Made by a program: the position numbers and the translations under genes. Below are positions 5,744-15,496 of a stretch of DNA of 25,643 bases, one piece after another. Source of the stretch: JAYVIQ01 sp043770215 (lineage in GTDB: Bacteria; Bacteroidota; Bacteroidia; Cytophagales; JAAEPT01); the NCBI GenBank assembly GCA_043770215.1, contig JAYVIQ010000067.1, positions 1 to 25,643 of the forward strand. The letters run 5' to 3'. The notes beneath the pieces were generated by a model. That model was not told the DNA's origin, searched no databases, and saw nothing but the letters and a program-made list of their open reading frames with translations. Numbering within the stretch: the stretch's first letter is position 1; each line of letters begins with the position of its first letter.

Positions 5744-8700
5744 ATGAGTTCAAAAATTACAAAAGGACTTTACGACCCATCATTTGAACATGATTCATGT
5801 GGAATAGGCTTTGTTGCAAGTTTATCCAATCAAAAATCACATGAAATAATAGAAAATGCATTGAAGATGCTATCTGTTATGGAACACAGGGGCGGTTGTG
5901 GTTGCGATGCAGCTTCAGGAGATGGTGCAGGAATTTTAATTCAAAAACCACATAAGTTTTTAGTTAGAGAAGCTAAAAAATTAGGTATAGAATTGCCTGA
6001 CTATGACCAATACGGTGTAGGTCAAACTTATTTCCCTCAAAATAAAGATTTAAGAGAAGAAGCAAAAAAGTTGATAGAAGCTACAGCTACTACACTTGGT
6101 TTAAAAGTCTTAGGTTACAGAAAGGTATTTACCAACAATACAACTTTGGGCAAAGATCCCTTATCTTCTGAGCCAAATATAGAACAAGTATTTGTACAAT
6201 GCCCAGATGATATGGACAATTTAGCCTTCGAGCGTAAATTGTTTGTGTTAAGAAATTACACGGCTCATGTATTTAATGAAAATCATCCTGAATTAGATGG
6301 GGACTTTTATTACGCCACTTTTTCTTCTAAAACAATAGGGTACAAAGGTCAGTTAAACACTGCTCAGGTAAGAGAATATTTCGAGGATTTACATGATTTA
6401 GACGTAGAATCTACTCTAGCACTTGTACACTCACGTTTTTCTACCAATACATTCCCTAAATGGAAATTGGCACAACCTTTTAGATATATTGCCCATAACG
6501 GAGAAATAAATACTGTAAGAGGCAATGTAAATTGGATGACGGCAAGAGAGTCTGGATTGAGCTCAGATTTTTTTTCAGAGCAAGAGTTACAAATGCTATT
6601 GCCAATTTGTGATCATACCAACTCAGATTCAGCAAACTTAGATAATGTTATAGAATTGTTGGCTTTAAGTGGTAGATCATTGCCCCATGTTATGATGATG
6701 CTTGTGCCAGAAGCTTGGCAAGAACATGATCAGATGGAGGAGTACAAAAAAGATTTTTACCGTTACCATGCTCAAATGATGGAGCCTTGGGATGGACCAG
6801 CTTCTATATGCTTCACAGACGGCAACATGGTTGGTGCCACTTTAGATAGAAATGGGTTAAGACCTTCTAGATATACTTTATTAGAAGATGGTATACTAAT
6901 TATGGCTTCTGAAGCCGGAGTTATAGAAGTTGACCCATCAAAAGTAGTAAAAAGAGGACGTTTGCAACCAGGTAAAATTTTTGTTGCTGATTTAGTAAAT
7001 GGTACCATCATTGGTGATGATGAATTGAAAAAAGCCATTGCTCAGCAAGCGCCTTATGGTGAATGGATTAAAAATGAAGTGCACATCAATGATTTGACCT
7101 CTAAAGAAGCTGAATTTACAGATTTTCAAGAAGATACTTTGTTAAACAGACAGCAAGCTTTTGGATACTCATCAGAAGATTTAAAACTTGTAATTGCAGA
7201 ATTAGCTTCAAAAGCAACAGAGCCCTTAGGGTCTATGGGTACAGATGCAGCACTTCCAATTTTATCTGACCAAAGCCAGCACTTGTCTCATTACTTTAAG
7301 CAGTTATTTGCACAGGTTACAAATCCACCAATCGATCCAATTCGTGAGAAAATGGTTATGTCTTTGTTTTCTTACATAGGCAGATCTAGAAACTTGTTAA
7401 GAGAGAGTGGAGATCATTGCAAAAAAATACGATTAGACACACCAATACTTACAAATGCACAGTTCAATGCATTGAAGTTTATAGATAAAGAAGGCTATAA
7501 AGCTGCGGTCATAGACATAACTTTTGAAGCATCAGATAAAGAAGGTCTTTTAGAGCAAGCTGTAGATGAAGTTTGTCAAAAAGCAATTGATGCAGTAAAA
7601 GATGATAAGGTAAATGTCTTGATACTCTCAGACAGAAAAATCAGTTCTACACATGCTGCCATACCATCATTATTGGTTACAGGAGCAGTGCATCATGCAT
7701 TAATAAAAGCAGGTGTGCGTCTAAGAGCAGGATTGGTTATAGAATCTGGAGATGTTAGAGAAACACATCATGTAGCAGCATTAATAGGATATGGTGCTTC
7801 TGCAGTAAATCCTTATTTAGCATACGAAACAATCAAAGGGTTAAAAACTACAGGATTGATTCAAGGTGAAGCAAGCCAAGAAAAATTAGAAGAAAACTAC
7901 ATTAAAGCCATAGGATACGGTTTAAGAAAAATATTTTCTAAAATGGGTATTTCTACACTTCAATCTTACCAAGGAGCTCAAATATTTGAAGCATTAGGTA
8001 TAAGCCAATCTGTGGTAGATAAGTGTTTTATTGGCACAGTTACCCGTATTCAGGGGTTAACATTTGACGGAATTGCAAAAGAAGTATTGGTAAGACATCA
8101 TTTGGCATATCCAGCAACTCCAAATCCAGTGTCAAAGTTAGAAGTTGGTGGGGTGTATCAATGGAAAAGAAGAGGTGAGTTTCACTTATTTAATCCAGAC
8201 TCAATACAATTTTTACAGCAGTCTACAAAAAATAATGATTTCCAAGTGTACAAAAAGTACACAAAAGTAATCAATAATCAAACCAAGAAAGCAGCTACGC
8301 TTAGGGGGTTATTGGAGTTTACAAACAAACAACCTATCCCTTTAGCTGAAGTAGAATCTGCTGAATCTATATTTAAAAGATTTGCTACAGGAGCCATGTC
8401 TTTTGGTTCTATATCACATGAAGCACATTCTACATTGGCAGTTGCTATGAATAGAATTGGCGGAAAATCTAATTCTGGAGAAGGAGGAGAAGATCCTATC
8501 CGTTTTTTCCCTAAGAAAAATGGAGATTGGGAGCGTTCTGCAATCAAGCAAGTTGCTTCTGGAAGATTTGGAGTAACTTCTTACTACCTTACAAATGCAG
8601 ACGAGTTGCAAATTAAAATGGCTCAAGGTGCAAAACCAGGAGAAGGAGGGCAGTTACCAGGACATAAAGTAGATGATTGGATAGGAAGAACCCGTCACTC

Positions 8701-10285
8701 TACCCCGGGTGTAGGTTTGATTTCGCCGCCACCACACCATGATATTTATTCAATTGAAGACTTATCTCAGTTGATATTCGATTTAAAAAATGCCAACCGT
8801 AAAGCTAGAATCAATGTAAAATTGGTTTCAGAGGCGGGCGTTGGAACAGTAGCAACAGGGGTAGCAAAAGCTTCTGCAGATGTTGTTTTAATAGCTGGAC
8901 ATGACGGCGGAACAGGAGCATCTCCAATAAGTTCTATAAAACATGCTGGGTTACCTTGGGAACTTGGATTATCAGAAACACATCAAACATTAGTCAAAAA
9001 TAAGTTAAGAAGCAGAATAGTAGTACAAGCAGATGGTCAAATGAAGACAGGACGTGACATTGCTATTGCTACGCTTTTGGGTGCAGAAGAATGGGGTGTA
9101 GCCACAGCTGCATTGGTTGTAGAAGGGTGTATTATGATGCGAAAATGCCATTTAAACACTTGTCCAGTAGGTATTGCTACCCAAAATAAAGAATTAAGAA
9201 AAAGATATACTGGAAATCCAGATCACGTAGTAAATTTTTTCCATTTCTTGGCAGAAGATTTGCGTGAAATTATGGCAGATTTAGGTTTTAGAACCATATC
9301 TGAAATGGTTGGACAGGTAGATAGATTAAAAATGAGAGACGATATTTCTCATTGGAAATACAAAAATTTAGATCTAAGCCGTATTTTGTATTCTGAGCCT
9401 AACGACCCATCAGAAACGCTTTACAAATCAAAAGATCAAGAACATCACATACATGATATTCTTGATAGACAAATGATTACAGATGCAGATCTTTCCCTAA
9501 AAAAAGGCGAGAAAACAAAAGCATCTTACAAAATCATAAATACAGATAGATCTTGCGGAACAATGTTATCTAATGAGATTTCTAAACGTTACAAAGGAGA
9601 AGGATTGCCAGATGACACTATTAATTTTAAGTACAAAGGTAGCGCAGGGCAAAGTTTTGGGGCATTTGCTGCCAAAGGGTTAACCTTAGAATTAGAAGGC
9701 GAGTGTAATGATTATTTTGGTAAAGGCTTATCTGGTGCAAAATTAATTTTGTATCCTTTTGCAGAAACCAATTATATTCCAAGCGAAAACATAATTGTAG
9801 GTAACGTATGTTTTTATGGTGCAACATCAGGTGAAGCATACATAAGAGGGTTGGCAGGAGAACGTTTTTGTGTAAGAAATTCAGGAGCAAAAGCTGTTGT
9901 AGAAGGTGTTGGCGATCATGGTTGTGAGTATATGACTGGTGGTGTAGCCGTTATACTTGGTCAAACAGGTAGAAATTTTGCTGCCGGTATGTCCGGTGGT
10001 GTAGCTTACATTTATGATAAGGATAAAAACTTTGAAGTAAATTGCAACATGGAGCTAATAGATTTTGATGTTATGGATTCTGATGATTTAAAAGAATTAA
10101 GAAGACTAATTCAAAATCATTATGACTACACACAAAGTGATGTGGCACAAGAAATATTAATAAACTGGGATGTAAAAATAACTCAGTTTGTAAAAGTAAT
10201 GCCAAGAGATTATAAAGCAGCATTGCTTAGAAAAAAAGTTGAATCATTAAATGCAGATAAAAAGGAGGTAGGTACTCATGGGTAA
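5744..10285 (+). CDS. gltB: Glutamate synthase, large (alpha) subunit
   Basis: A 1513-residue GltB, full length for the family. It hydrolyses glutamine in an N-terminal class II amidotransferase domain and channels ammonia to a C-terminal synthase domain that makes glutamate from 2-oxoglutarate. I chose the ATG at 5744 over the TTG at 5723 because it leaves an 18-residue propeptide before CGIGF; Cys19 would become the N-terminal nucleophile after processing. In order: the amidotransferase domain (to about residue 430), the central domain, the FMN-binding synthase domain with GEGGEDPIRFF and PPPHHDIYSIEDL, the [3Fe-4S] ligands Cys1129, Cys1135 and Cys1140 (CIMMRKCHLNTC), and the GXGXG beta-helix domain. 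All key residues are present. It overlaps gltD by 8 bp and has its own candidate promoter. Confidence 0.97.
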   Translation: MSSKITKGLYDPSFEHDSCGIGFVASLSNQKSHEIIENALKMLSVMEHRGGCGCDAASGDGAGILIQKPHKFLVREAKKLGIELPDYDQYGVGQTYFPQNKDLREEAKKLIEATATTLGLKVLGYRKVFTNNTTLGKDPLSSEPNIEQVFVQCPDDMDNLAFERKLFVLRNYTAHVFNENHPELDGDFYYATFSSKTIGYKGQLNTAQVREYFEDLHDLDVESTLALVHSRFSTNTFPKWKLAQPFRYIAHNGEINTVRGNVNWMTARESGLSSDFFSEQELQMLLPICDHTNSDSANLDNVIELLALSGRSLPHVMMMLVPEAWQEHDQMEEYKKDFYRYHAQMMEPWDGPASICFTDGNMVGATLDRNGLRPSRYTLLEDGILIMASEAGVIEVDPSKVVKRGRLQPGKIFVADLVNGTIIGDDELKKAIAQQAPYGEWIKNEVHINDLTSKEAEFTDFQEDTLLNRQQAFGYSSEDLKLVIAELASKATEPLGSMGTDAALPILSDQSQHLSHYFKQLFAQVTNPPIDPIREKMVMSLFSYIGRSRNLLRESGDHCKKIRLDTPILTNAQFNALKFIDKEGYKAAVIDITFEASDKEGLLEQAVDEVCQKAIDAVKDDKVNVLILSDRKISSTHAAIPSLLVTGAVHHALIKAGVRLRAGLVIESGDVRETHHVAALIGYGASAVNPYLAYETIKGLKTTGLIQGEASQEKLEENYIKAIGYGLRKIFSKMGISTLQSYQGAQIFEALGISQSVVDKCFIGTVTRIQGLTFDGIAKEVLVRHHLAYPATPNPVSKLEVGGVYQWKRRGEFHLFNPDSIQFLQQSTKNNDFQVYKKYTKVINNQTKKAATLRGLLEFTNKQPIPLAEVESAESIFKRFATGAMSFGSISHEAHSTLAVAMNRIGGKSNSGEGGEDPIRFFPKKNGDWERSAIKQVASGRFGVTSYYLTNADELQIKMAQGAKPGEGGQLPGHKVDDWIGRTRHSTPGVGLISPPPHHDIYSIEDLSQLIFDLKNANRKARINVKLVSEAGVGTVATGVAKASADVVLIAGHDGGTGASPISSIKHAGLPWELGLSETHQTLVKNKLRSRIVVQADGQMKTGRDIAIATLLGAEEWGVATAALVVEGCIMMRKCHLNTCPVGIATQNKELRKRYTGNPDHVVNFFHFLAEDLREIMADLGFRTISEMVGQVDRLKMRDDISHWKYKNLDLSRILYSEPNDPSETLYKSKDQEHHIHDILDRQMITDADLSLKKGEKTKASYKIINTDRSCGTMLSNEISKRYKGEGLPDDTINFKYKGSAGQSFGAFAAKGLTLELEGECNDYFGKGLSGAKLILYPFAETNYIPSENIIVGNVCFYGATSGEAYIRGLAGERFCVRNSGAKAVVEGVGDHGCEYMTGGVAVILGQTGRNFAAGMSGGVAYIYDKDKNFEVNCNMELIDFDVMDSDDLKELRRLIQNHYDYTQSDVAQEILINWDVKITQFVKVMPRDYKAALLRKKVESLNADKKEVGTHG
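10262..10269 (+). promoter_or_regulatory. Strong Shine-Dalgarno site for gltD
   Basis: AAGGAGGT, a full anti-16S match, lies 8 bases before the gltD ATG, inside the last codons of gltB, where it encodes KKEV. Other starts in the window lack comparable sites, as expected for this phylum. The site probably supports efficient reinitiation or coupled translation of the small subunit. Confidence 0.75.
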
Positions 10286-11771
10286 GCCAACAGGATTCTT
10301 AGAAAAAACTAGACAACTTCCAGATAATCAACCAGCAAAAGAGAGGGTTAAACATTACAATGAATTTGTTGTAGACCCTTCTCAGGAGCAAATCACAGGT
10401 CAGGCTTCTCGTTGCATGGACTGTGGAGTTCCTTTTTGTCATAATGGTTGTCCTCTAGGAAATATTATACCAGAATTTAATGATGCTGTATATGATCAAA
10501 ATTGGGATGAGGCAGCGTCTATATTGTTATCTACAAATAATTTCCCTGAGTTCACTGGTCGTATTTGTCCTGCCCCATGCGAGTCTGCATGTGTGTTAGG
10601 CATAAATCAGCCACCAGTTGCTATAGAGTTTATAGAAAAAAGCATCATAGAAAAAGCATTTGCAAATGGAACTGTAAAACCAAAGACGCCAACAAAAAGA
10701 ACAGGTAAGAAAGTTGCCGTTATTGGTTCTGGTCCTTCTGGTCTTGCGGCAGCAGAACAACTAAATTTTGCTGGGCATACAATAACATTGTTTGAAAGAG
10801 CTGAAGAAGCAGGTGGTCTTTTAAGATATGGGATACCAGATTTTAAATTGGCCAAAACAATAGTTCAACGTAGAGTTGAACTAATGAAAGAAGCGGGTAT
10901 AGAATTTAAGCTTGGCACAAATGTAGGTGTAGATGTTACAGCTCAAGAGTTGAAAGATTCTTTTGATGCCATAGTGCTTACAGGAGGATCTACTGTACCA
11001 AGAGATGTGCCAATAAAAGGAAGAGAGTTTAAAGGAGTGCACTTTGCAATGGAGTTTTTATCTCAGAATAATTCTAGAGTTTCTAAAAAACCTACGCTTA
11101 AAAATCATAAAGGAGAAATTTGTTCAGAAGAATTATTGGCTACAGGTAAAAATGTAGTTGTAATTGGCGGTGGAGATACTGGTTCAGATTGTGTAGGTAC
11201 ATCCAACAGACATGGGGCTAAAAGCATCACTCAGATTGAGTTGTTGGCTAAGCCACCACAAGAACGTTCAGAACAAACTCCTTGGCCTCAATGGCCTATG
11301 AAATTAAGAACATCATCCTCTCATGAAGAAGGAGCAGATAGACGTTGGGCTTTATCTACAAAAGAGTTCATTGGAGATGCAAACGGAAACTTAAAATCTA
11401 TATTAGTAGCTGAAATGGGCTGGAATGAACCAGAATTTGGCGAAAAACCATCTTGGATAGAGCTACCCGGTACAGAGTATGAGATTCCTTGTGAGTTAGC
11501 TTTATTAGCTATTGGATTCTTGCATCCACAACAACAAGGGCTTTTAAAAGATTTAGGCGTAAAATTTGATCAACGAGGCAATGTAGAAGCAGATTCTGAT
11601 TACAGAACTTCAGTAGATAAAGTGTTTACAGCTGGTGATATGAGAAGAGGTCAATCATTAGTAGTTTGGGCTATTTCCGAAGGTAGAGAGTGCGCTTATA
11701 ACGTAGATACGTTTTTGATGGGAGAAAGTACACTAGAGAAAAAAGACGAAGGGTTTTTATCAATAGCTTAA
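10278..11771 (+). CDS. gltD: Glutamate synthase, small (beta) subunit
   Basis: A 497-residue GltD that takes electrons from NADPH through FAD and iron-sulfur clusters to the large subunit. N-terminal cysteines Cys46, Cys49, Cys54 and Cys58 (CMDCGVPFCHNGC) and a second group at Cys97, Cys101 and Cys105 (CPAPCESAC) match the [4Fe-4S] cluster region. The FAD-binding GSGPSG begins at residue 150, a second Rossmann motif GGGDTG follows (the NADPH site), and the C-terminal TAGDMRRGQSLVVWAISEGRE closes the FAD fold. The start is fixed by the Shine-Dalgarno site and by the 8-bp overlap with gltB, an arrangement that suggests coupled, near-equimolar synthesis. A strong terminator follows 26 bases after the stop. 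Confidence 0.97.
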   Translation: MGKPTGFLEKTRQLPDNQPAKERVKHYNEFVVDPSQEQITGQASRCMDCGVPFCHNGCPLGNIIPEFNDAVYDQNWDEAASILLSTNNFPEFTGRICPAPCESACVLGINQPPVAIEFIEKSIIEKAFANGTVKPKTPTKRTGKKVAVIGSGPSGLAAAEQLNFAGHTITLFERAEEAGGLLRYGIPDFKLAKTIVQRRVELMKEAGIEFKLGTNVGVDVTAQELKDSFDAIVLTGGSTVPRDVPIKGREFKGVHFAMEFLSQNNSRVSKKPTLKNHKGEICSEELLATGKNVVVIGGGDTGSDCVGTSNRHGAKSITQIELLAKPPQERSEQTPWPQWPMKLRTSSSHEEGADRRWALSTKEFIGDANGNLKSILVAEMGWNEPEFGEKPSWIELPGTEYEIPCELALLAIGFLHPQQQGLLKDLGVKFDQRGNVEADSDYRTSVDKVFTAGDMRRGQSLVVWAISEGRECAYNVDTFLMGESTLEKKDEGFLSIA

Positions 11772-11797
11772 ACGTTATTAGATTTTATATTTACAAG

Positions 11798-11833
11798 ACC
11801 CTTTCTTGATTTTAATTGAGAAAGGGTTTTTTT
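11798..11833 (+). terminator. Intrinsic terminator of gltBD
   Basis: A perfect 9-bp stem (ACCCTTTCT at 11798-11806, AGAAAGGGT at 11819-11827) with a 12-nt loop, followed immediately by a seven-T run. The best-formed terminator in the first half of the window. Confidence 0.92.
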
Positions 11834-12222
11834 GCTTAAATAGCTAATTTTTACGCTTTTATTTCATTAACCTTTTTATAAGATTATTGCAAAGCAATGG
11901 ATTTTTTGATTCACAGGTTTTTTCTGTAATGATGTGATTTTTATGTGCATTGGATGTATTATTTTTAATTGAAAAGAGTGTTTTTGTCTTATTTCTTGAG
12001 TAACTCAACTTAGCCTAATTTTTGAAAATCATAAAGTAACAATAATGTAATAGCATTCTTTTTCTTTTGGTATATGGGTCTTTTGTAGATAACAAAATGT
12101 ATTTTTTGTAAAATTGCATTTTATCAAGATTTGTATAGAATTTTAAACCTTAATTTACATTTTTATAGGTATTATTCTAATTATTTTTTGTAATCTTGTT
12201 TTGGAATAATCCCTTTATCGAT
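11834..12222. other. Long AT-rich region upstream of the AraC-family gene
   Basis: About 390 bases with no credible gene. TAATCTTG at 12191-12198 is a one-base variant of the TAnnTTTG element and would start transcription near 12205. A small hairpin, ATTGC-AAA-GCAAT, lies near 11885. The remainder could contain operators, but nothing else stands out. Confidence 0.45.
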
Positions 12223-13134
12223 ATGGAAGATTTTAGTAAAATTATCGAATCCCTTTATGTTCGGTTAGTACATACCAATCAATTAGAGATAATTAAATCG
12301 GTACATGTAAAAGATTATTATGACCTACATAACGTCATTATTTTAGTTAACAAAGGCTCTATAACTTTTGGAAAAGCGAATGAAGAAGTAAATGAGGGAG
12401 AGATTTTTTTTGTGCCCAGTGGTAAGGTAGTATCTGTTAGATATGGTTCTAGGCAAGGGCAAAGCGTTTCTAGGGAAGAACTAAACAATACATTTAACAA
12501 TTATTTTAAAGCAGATGATATAAACCCCACTTCAGAGAATTTGGTTGTGATAAAATTTGAAGCAAAGGTTTTTGAATCTGTTAATTTCTTCCAATCAACA
12601 GATATTCCTGCATTTAAAATAGAAGGCGAACCTTTGCTCATTTCAGGCATTAGAGAACTTGCCCAAGAAGCATCAGAAGATTTGCCTGGAAAAGAAAGGA
12701 TGATTAAAATAAATACTGATAGATTGGTGGTTAATATTATACGTCATATTTTAAAAAATCAGATATTTACAGAACAACTTGCTACTAATATAAACTACTT
12801 CAAAGACCCAAGGTTGTTAGATATCTTTTCTTATATAAAAGACAATTTGTCTGGAGACTTGTCTAACCGTACATTGTCAAATGTAGCCAATGTATCAGAA
12901 GATTATGTAGGGCAGTATTTTAAAATGTTAACAGGTATAAATCCACAAGACTATATAGAATACCAACGTATGGAAAGAGCCGTGGAGCTTTTGCGTACTA
13001 CTAAAACTACTGTTAATAATATATCAGAAGAATTAGGGTATAAAGATACCGCTTATTTTTGCCGTAGATTTAAAATGATGTTTGGTATTTCTGCCGGAAA
13101 AATGCGTAAAAGAGAAGGTAGTTCTGGGTTTTAG
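12223..13134 (+). CDS. AraC-family transcriptional regulator
   Basis: A 303-residue regulator. I use the ATG at 12223 (MEDFSKIIESLYVRLVHTN) because the TTG at 12196 overlaps the candidate -7 element. Residues about 25-100 look like an AraC-type cupin sensor fold (VIILVNKGSITFGKANEEVNEGEIFFVPSG). From about residue 195 come the two helix-turn-helix units, ending in the family signature (ISEELGYKDTAYFCRRFKMMFGISAGKMRK). It most likely binds a small ligand and controls transcription. No target is evident: it follows gltBD on the same strand but is separated by a strong terminator, and it converges with the dsbD-like gene. No ligand can be named from sequence. Confidence 0.88.
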   Translation: MEDFSKIIESLYVRLVHTNQLEIIKSVHVKDYYDLHNVIILVNKGSITFGKANEEVNEGEIFFVPSGKVVSVRYGSRQGQSVSREELNNTFNNYFKADDINPTSENLVVIKFEAKVFESVNFFQSTDIPAFKIEGEPLLISGIRELAQEASEDLPGKERMIKINTDRLVVNIIRHILKNQIFTEQLATNINYFKDPRLLDIFSYIKDNLSGDLSNRTLSNVANVSEDYVGQYFKMLTGINPQDYIEYQRMERAVELLRTTKTTVNNISEELGYKDTAYFCRRFKMMFGISAGKMRKREGSSGF

Positions 13135-13259
13135 TTTTTACCTTCCTAATTATTGAATATTAAACTAACATCATATACTGCGTCATTTTTTAACTACCAT
13201 CAACCTTTAATATTACTGTCTTTTCTTCAATAATTTTTGGCTCAAATCAATAAAGGGTA

Positions 13260-15407
13260 TTATTTATTCAATTGATTAAAATTAGCTTTGGCATTTTGTA
13301 AAAAAGTGAGATAGTCTTCTACATCAGCATTATAGGCATGCGTTTTTTCTAGCTCAGTCAGTACAATTTTTTCTCCCGTAGATTTTTTTACATCGTAACC
13401 TACTATAGAGTACATTGGTAAAGTAAGTTCATTGAATTTAGATTTTTGAAAATCTTGTAAAGACTTGCCTAAAGTACTGATTTCTCTACCGCTTGTAGAT
13501 GTATATTTTTCAGCCTCTAGTAATTCTATTAAATTATAATCAGTGTATAATGACAAGACCACAAAATCTTCTTTTAAAAGCTTTAGTACTCTAGGATCTG
13601 ACCAAACTTTTTGTTCCATCAATCTACAATTAGAACACGTTTTACCAGTAAAATCTATAAACAATGGTTTGTTTTGTGTTTTAGCACAGCAGATGGCTTG
13701 CCTTACATCAAAATATCCTTTTATGTCATGGGCTATATGCAAACTTTCTCCATACATAGGTTTTTCGCATAGAAACTCTCCTTCTCCTTCTTTGCCCAAT
13801 ACAAAATCCTGAGTATGTATAGGGGGGAATATTCCAGCAAAGGATTTTAATGGTGCCCCCCATAATCCAGGCAAAAGATAAATAGCAAAACTAAGTGAAG
13901 CTATGCCTAAAATGCCTCTTGGTACGCTTATTCTTTCTATTTCACTATCATGAGGGAATTTTATTTTGCCAAATAAATATATTGCTATAATCAAGAAAAT
14001 GGCTATCCAGATTACTATAAACACTTCTCTATCTAAAATACCTAAATCTTTTACTTGGTCTATTTGACTCAAAAATTTTAGTGATAGAGCAAGCTCTAAC
14101 AAACCAAGAACTACTTTTATGCTATTGAGCCATCCACCGCTTTTAGGTAATTTGCTCAGGATACTTGGGAACATTGCAGAAATAGTAAAAGGAAGAGCAA
14201 AAGCTATTGAAAAAGACAACATAGTAAAAGTTGGGATTAGCCAATCTCCGTTAGCTGCCAAAATAATAATAGACCCAACAATAGGGCCGGTACAAGAAAA
14301 TGAAACCAATACCAAGGCAAATGCCATAAAGAAAGTACCCAAATAACCACCTTTATCTGCTTGAGCATCTACGGAGTTTACCAAACCATTTGGTAAAGTA
14401 ATTTCAAACATCCCCATAAATGAAAGTGCAAAAACCACAAAAATGATAAAGAAAACTAGGTTTACCACCCAATTTACTGATAGTTCATTGACAAATTCTT
14501 CCCCAAAAGTTTTGCCCACAATTACGCCAAAGGCGGTATAAATAAATACTATGGATAATCCATAAATTAAAGCTTGTTTTATAGCCCCACCTTTTGTTTT
14601 ATTTTTTTTGGTAAAAAATGTAACTGTCATAGGCAACATTGGGAAAACACAAGGGGTAAAAACAGTAACTAAACCCGCTAAAAAAGCGCCAAGGATAAAC
14701 CATAAAATTTCACCCCAAGACTCGTTTACTTTTGTCTTGTCTAAATACCTAACTACCTCTATATCATTCCAGCCTGCTTTTCTAGGTAAATCACAGGAGT
14801 TTTTGACCTCGTTTTTAGTGTTTTTTAAATCTCTCTTACTAGTACTGCTATCTAATGAAGATCCAGGAATTATGGCTACATTGCTTTTAGTTTCTTCTAC
14901 AATTTTGGAGTTAGAACTTGGCAGGGTTTGTGTTTCTTGAGCGCTAAAAGTTTTGTTAAATAAATGATCCAAGGGCAAGCATCCAAATTCATCTTTGCAA
15001 ACCATAAAATCCAATTGTCCTTTGGCATTAACTTCTTTACTTACTATTTTTATGGGCAATTCAAATCTAGCTTTTCCAGATTTATCCACTACATCACACC
15101 CAAAAGACTCGTCTTTGTGTTTAGAAAACCCAATGGATTTTAATTTTCCAACTACTTCAAAACCCGTTTTTTGACTCAGTTTTATTTCAGTAAGCAATGG
15201 CCCCATGCCATTGCAACCATCTTCTGTACCATAAATATGCCATAGCGGTTTTAGCGTTGCTTCAAATACCAACGTGGCTTTTTCTCCTATTTTGGGAGAT
15301 AAAGGCTCTATATTTATTTGCCAAGCTATTTGATCTTGTGCTTTTGAACCTATAATTGTAGCAAATAGGAAATATAATATAAATCCAGTATTTTTTAATT
15401 TTCTCAT
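13260..15407 (-). CDS. dsbD: Thiol:disulfide interchange protein DsbD (protein-disulfide reductase)
   Basis: A 715-residue DsbD-type protein that carries reducing power from the cytoplasm across the inner membrane to periplasmic thiol proteins. The ATG at 15407 begins an N-terminal signal (MRKLKNTGFILYFLFATIIG); the TTG at 15422 overlaps the candidate promoter and is unlikely. All three redox pairs expected of full DsbD are present: Cys137/Cys143 (C-x5-C) in the N-terminal immunoglobulin-like domain, Cys253 (FTPCVFPML) and Cys372 (FSCTGP) in the CcdA-like multi-helix membrane domain, and Cys591/Cys594 (CSNC) in the C-terminal thioredoxin-like domain. A loop of about 60 residues between the alpha and membrane domains is low-complexity and charged. 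It lies downstream of the DOMON protein gene on the same strand. Confidence 0.93.
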   Translation of the reverse strand: MRKLKNTGFILYFLFATIIGSKAQDQIAWQINIEPLSPKIGEKATLVFEATLKPLWHIYGTEDGCNGMGPLLTEIKLSQKTGFEVVGKLKSIGFSKHKDESFGCDVVDKSGKARFELPIKIVSKEVNAKGQLDFMVCKDEFGCLPLDHLFNKTFSAQETQTLPSSNSKIVEETKSNVAIIPGSSLDSSTSKRDLKNTKNEVKNSCDLPRKAGWNDIEVVRYLDKTKVNESWGEILWFILGAFLAGLVTVFTPCVFPMLPMTVTFFTKKNKTKGGAIKQALIYGLSIVFIYTAFGVIVGKTFGEEFVNELSVNWVVNLVFFIIFVVFALSFMGMFEITLPNGLVNSVDAQADKGGYLGTFFMAFALVLVSFSCTGPIVGSIIILAANGDWLIPTFTMLSFSIAFALPFTISAMFPSILSKLPKSGGWLNSIKVVLGLLELALSLKFLSQIDQVKDLGILDREVFIVIWIAIFLIIAIYLFGKIKFPHDSEIERISVPRGILGIASLSFAIYLLPGLWGAPLKSFAGIFPPIHTQDFVLGKEGEGEFLCEKPMYGESLHIAHDIKGYFDVRQAICCAKTQNKPLFIDFTGKTCSNCRLMEQKVWSDPRVLKLLKEDFVVLSLYTDYNLIELLEAEKYTSTSGREISTLGKSLQDFQKSKFNELTLPMYSIVGYDVKKSTGEKIVLTELEKTHAYNADVEDYLTFLQNAKANFNQLNK

Positions 15408-15419
15408 AATTCTGTCAGA

Positions 15420-15450
15420 CAAATTTACAACTTAAGTAGTTTGTAAAGCA
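15420..15450 (-). promoter_or_regulatory. Candidate promoter for the dsbD-like gene
   Basis: On the minus strand, TTG is followed after 21 bases by TAAATTTG (15427-15420), an exact TAnnTTTG match. The predicted start near 15413 would leave only about six untranslated bases before the ATG at 15407. The gene may also be read from upstream with the DOMON gene. Confidence 0.5.
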
Positions 15451-15496
15451 ACAATATTTTTAGTTATGTATTTTGTTTCCGGCAAGGTAAATGCGC

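Noticed and set aside
9627..9890. Minus-strand frame of 87 residues inside gltB
   Set aside because: It lies wholly opposite the well-conserved GXGXG domain; composition and lack of any context point to a shadow frame.
13148..13235. AATTATTGAA / TTCAATAATT inverted repeat between the AraC-family and dsbD genes as a shared terminator
   Set aside because: The arms are about 70 bases apart and AT-only, with no tight hairpin or suitable T-run; likely chance at this base composition.
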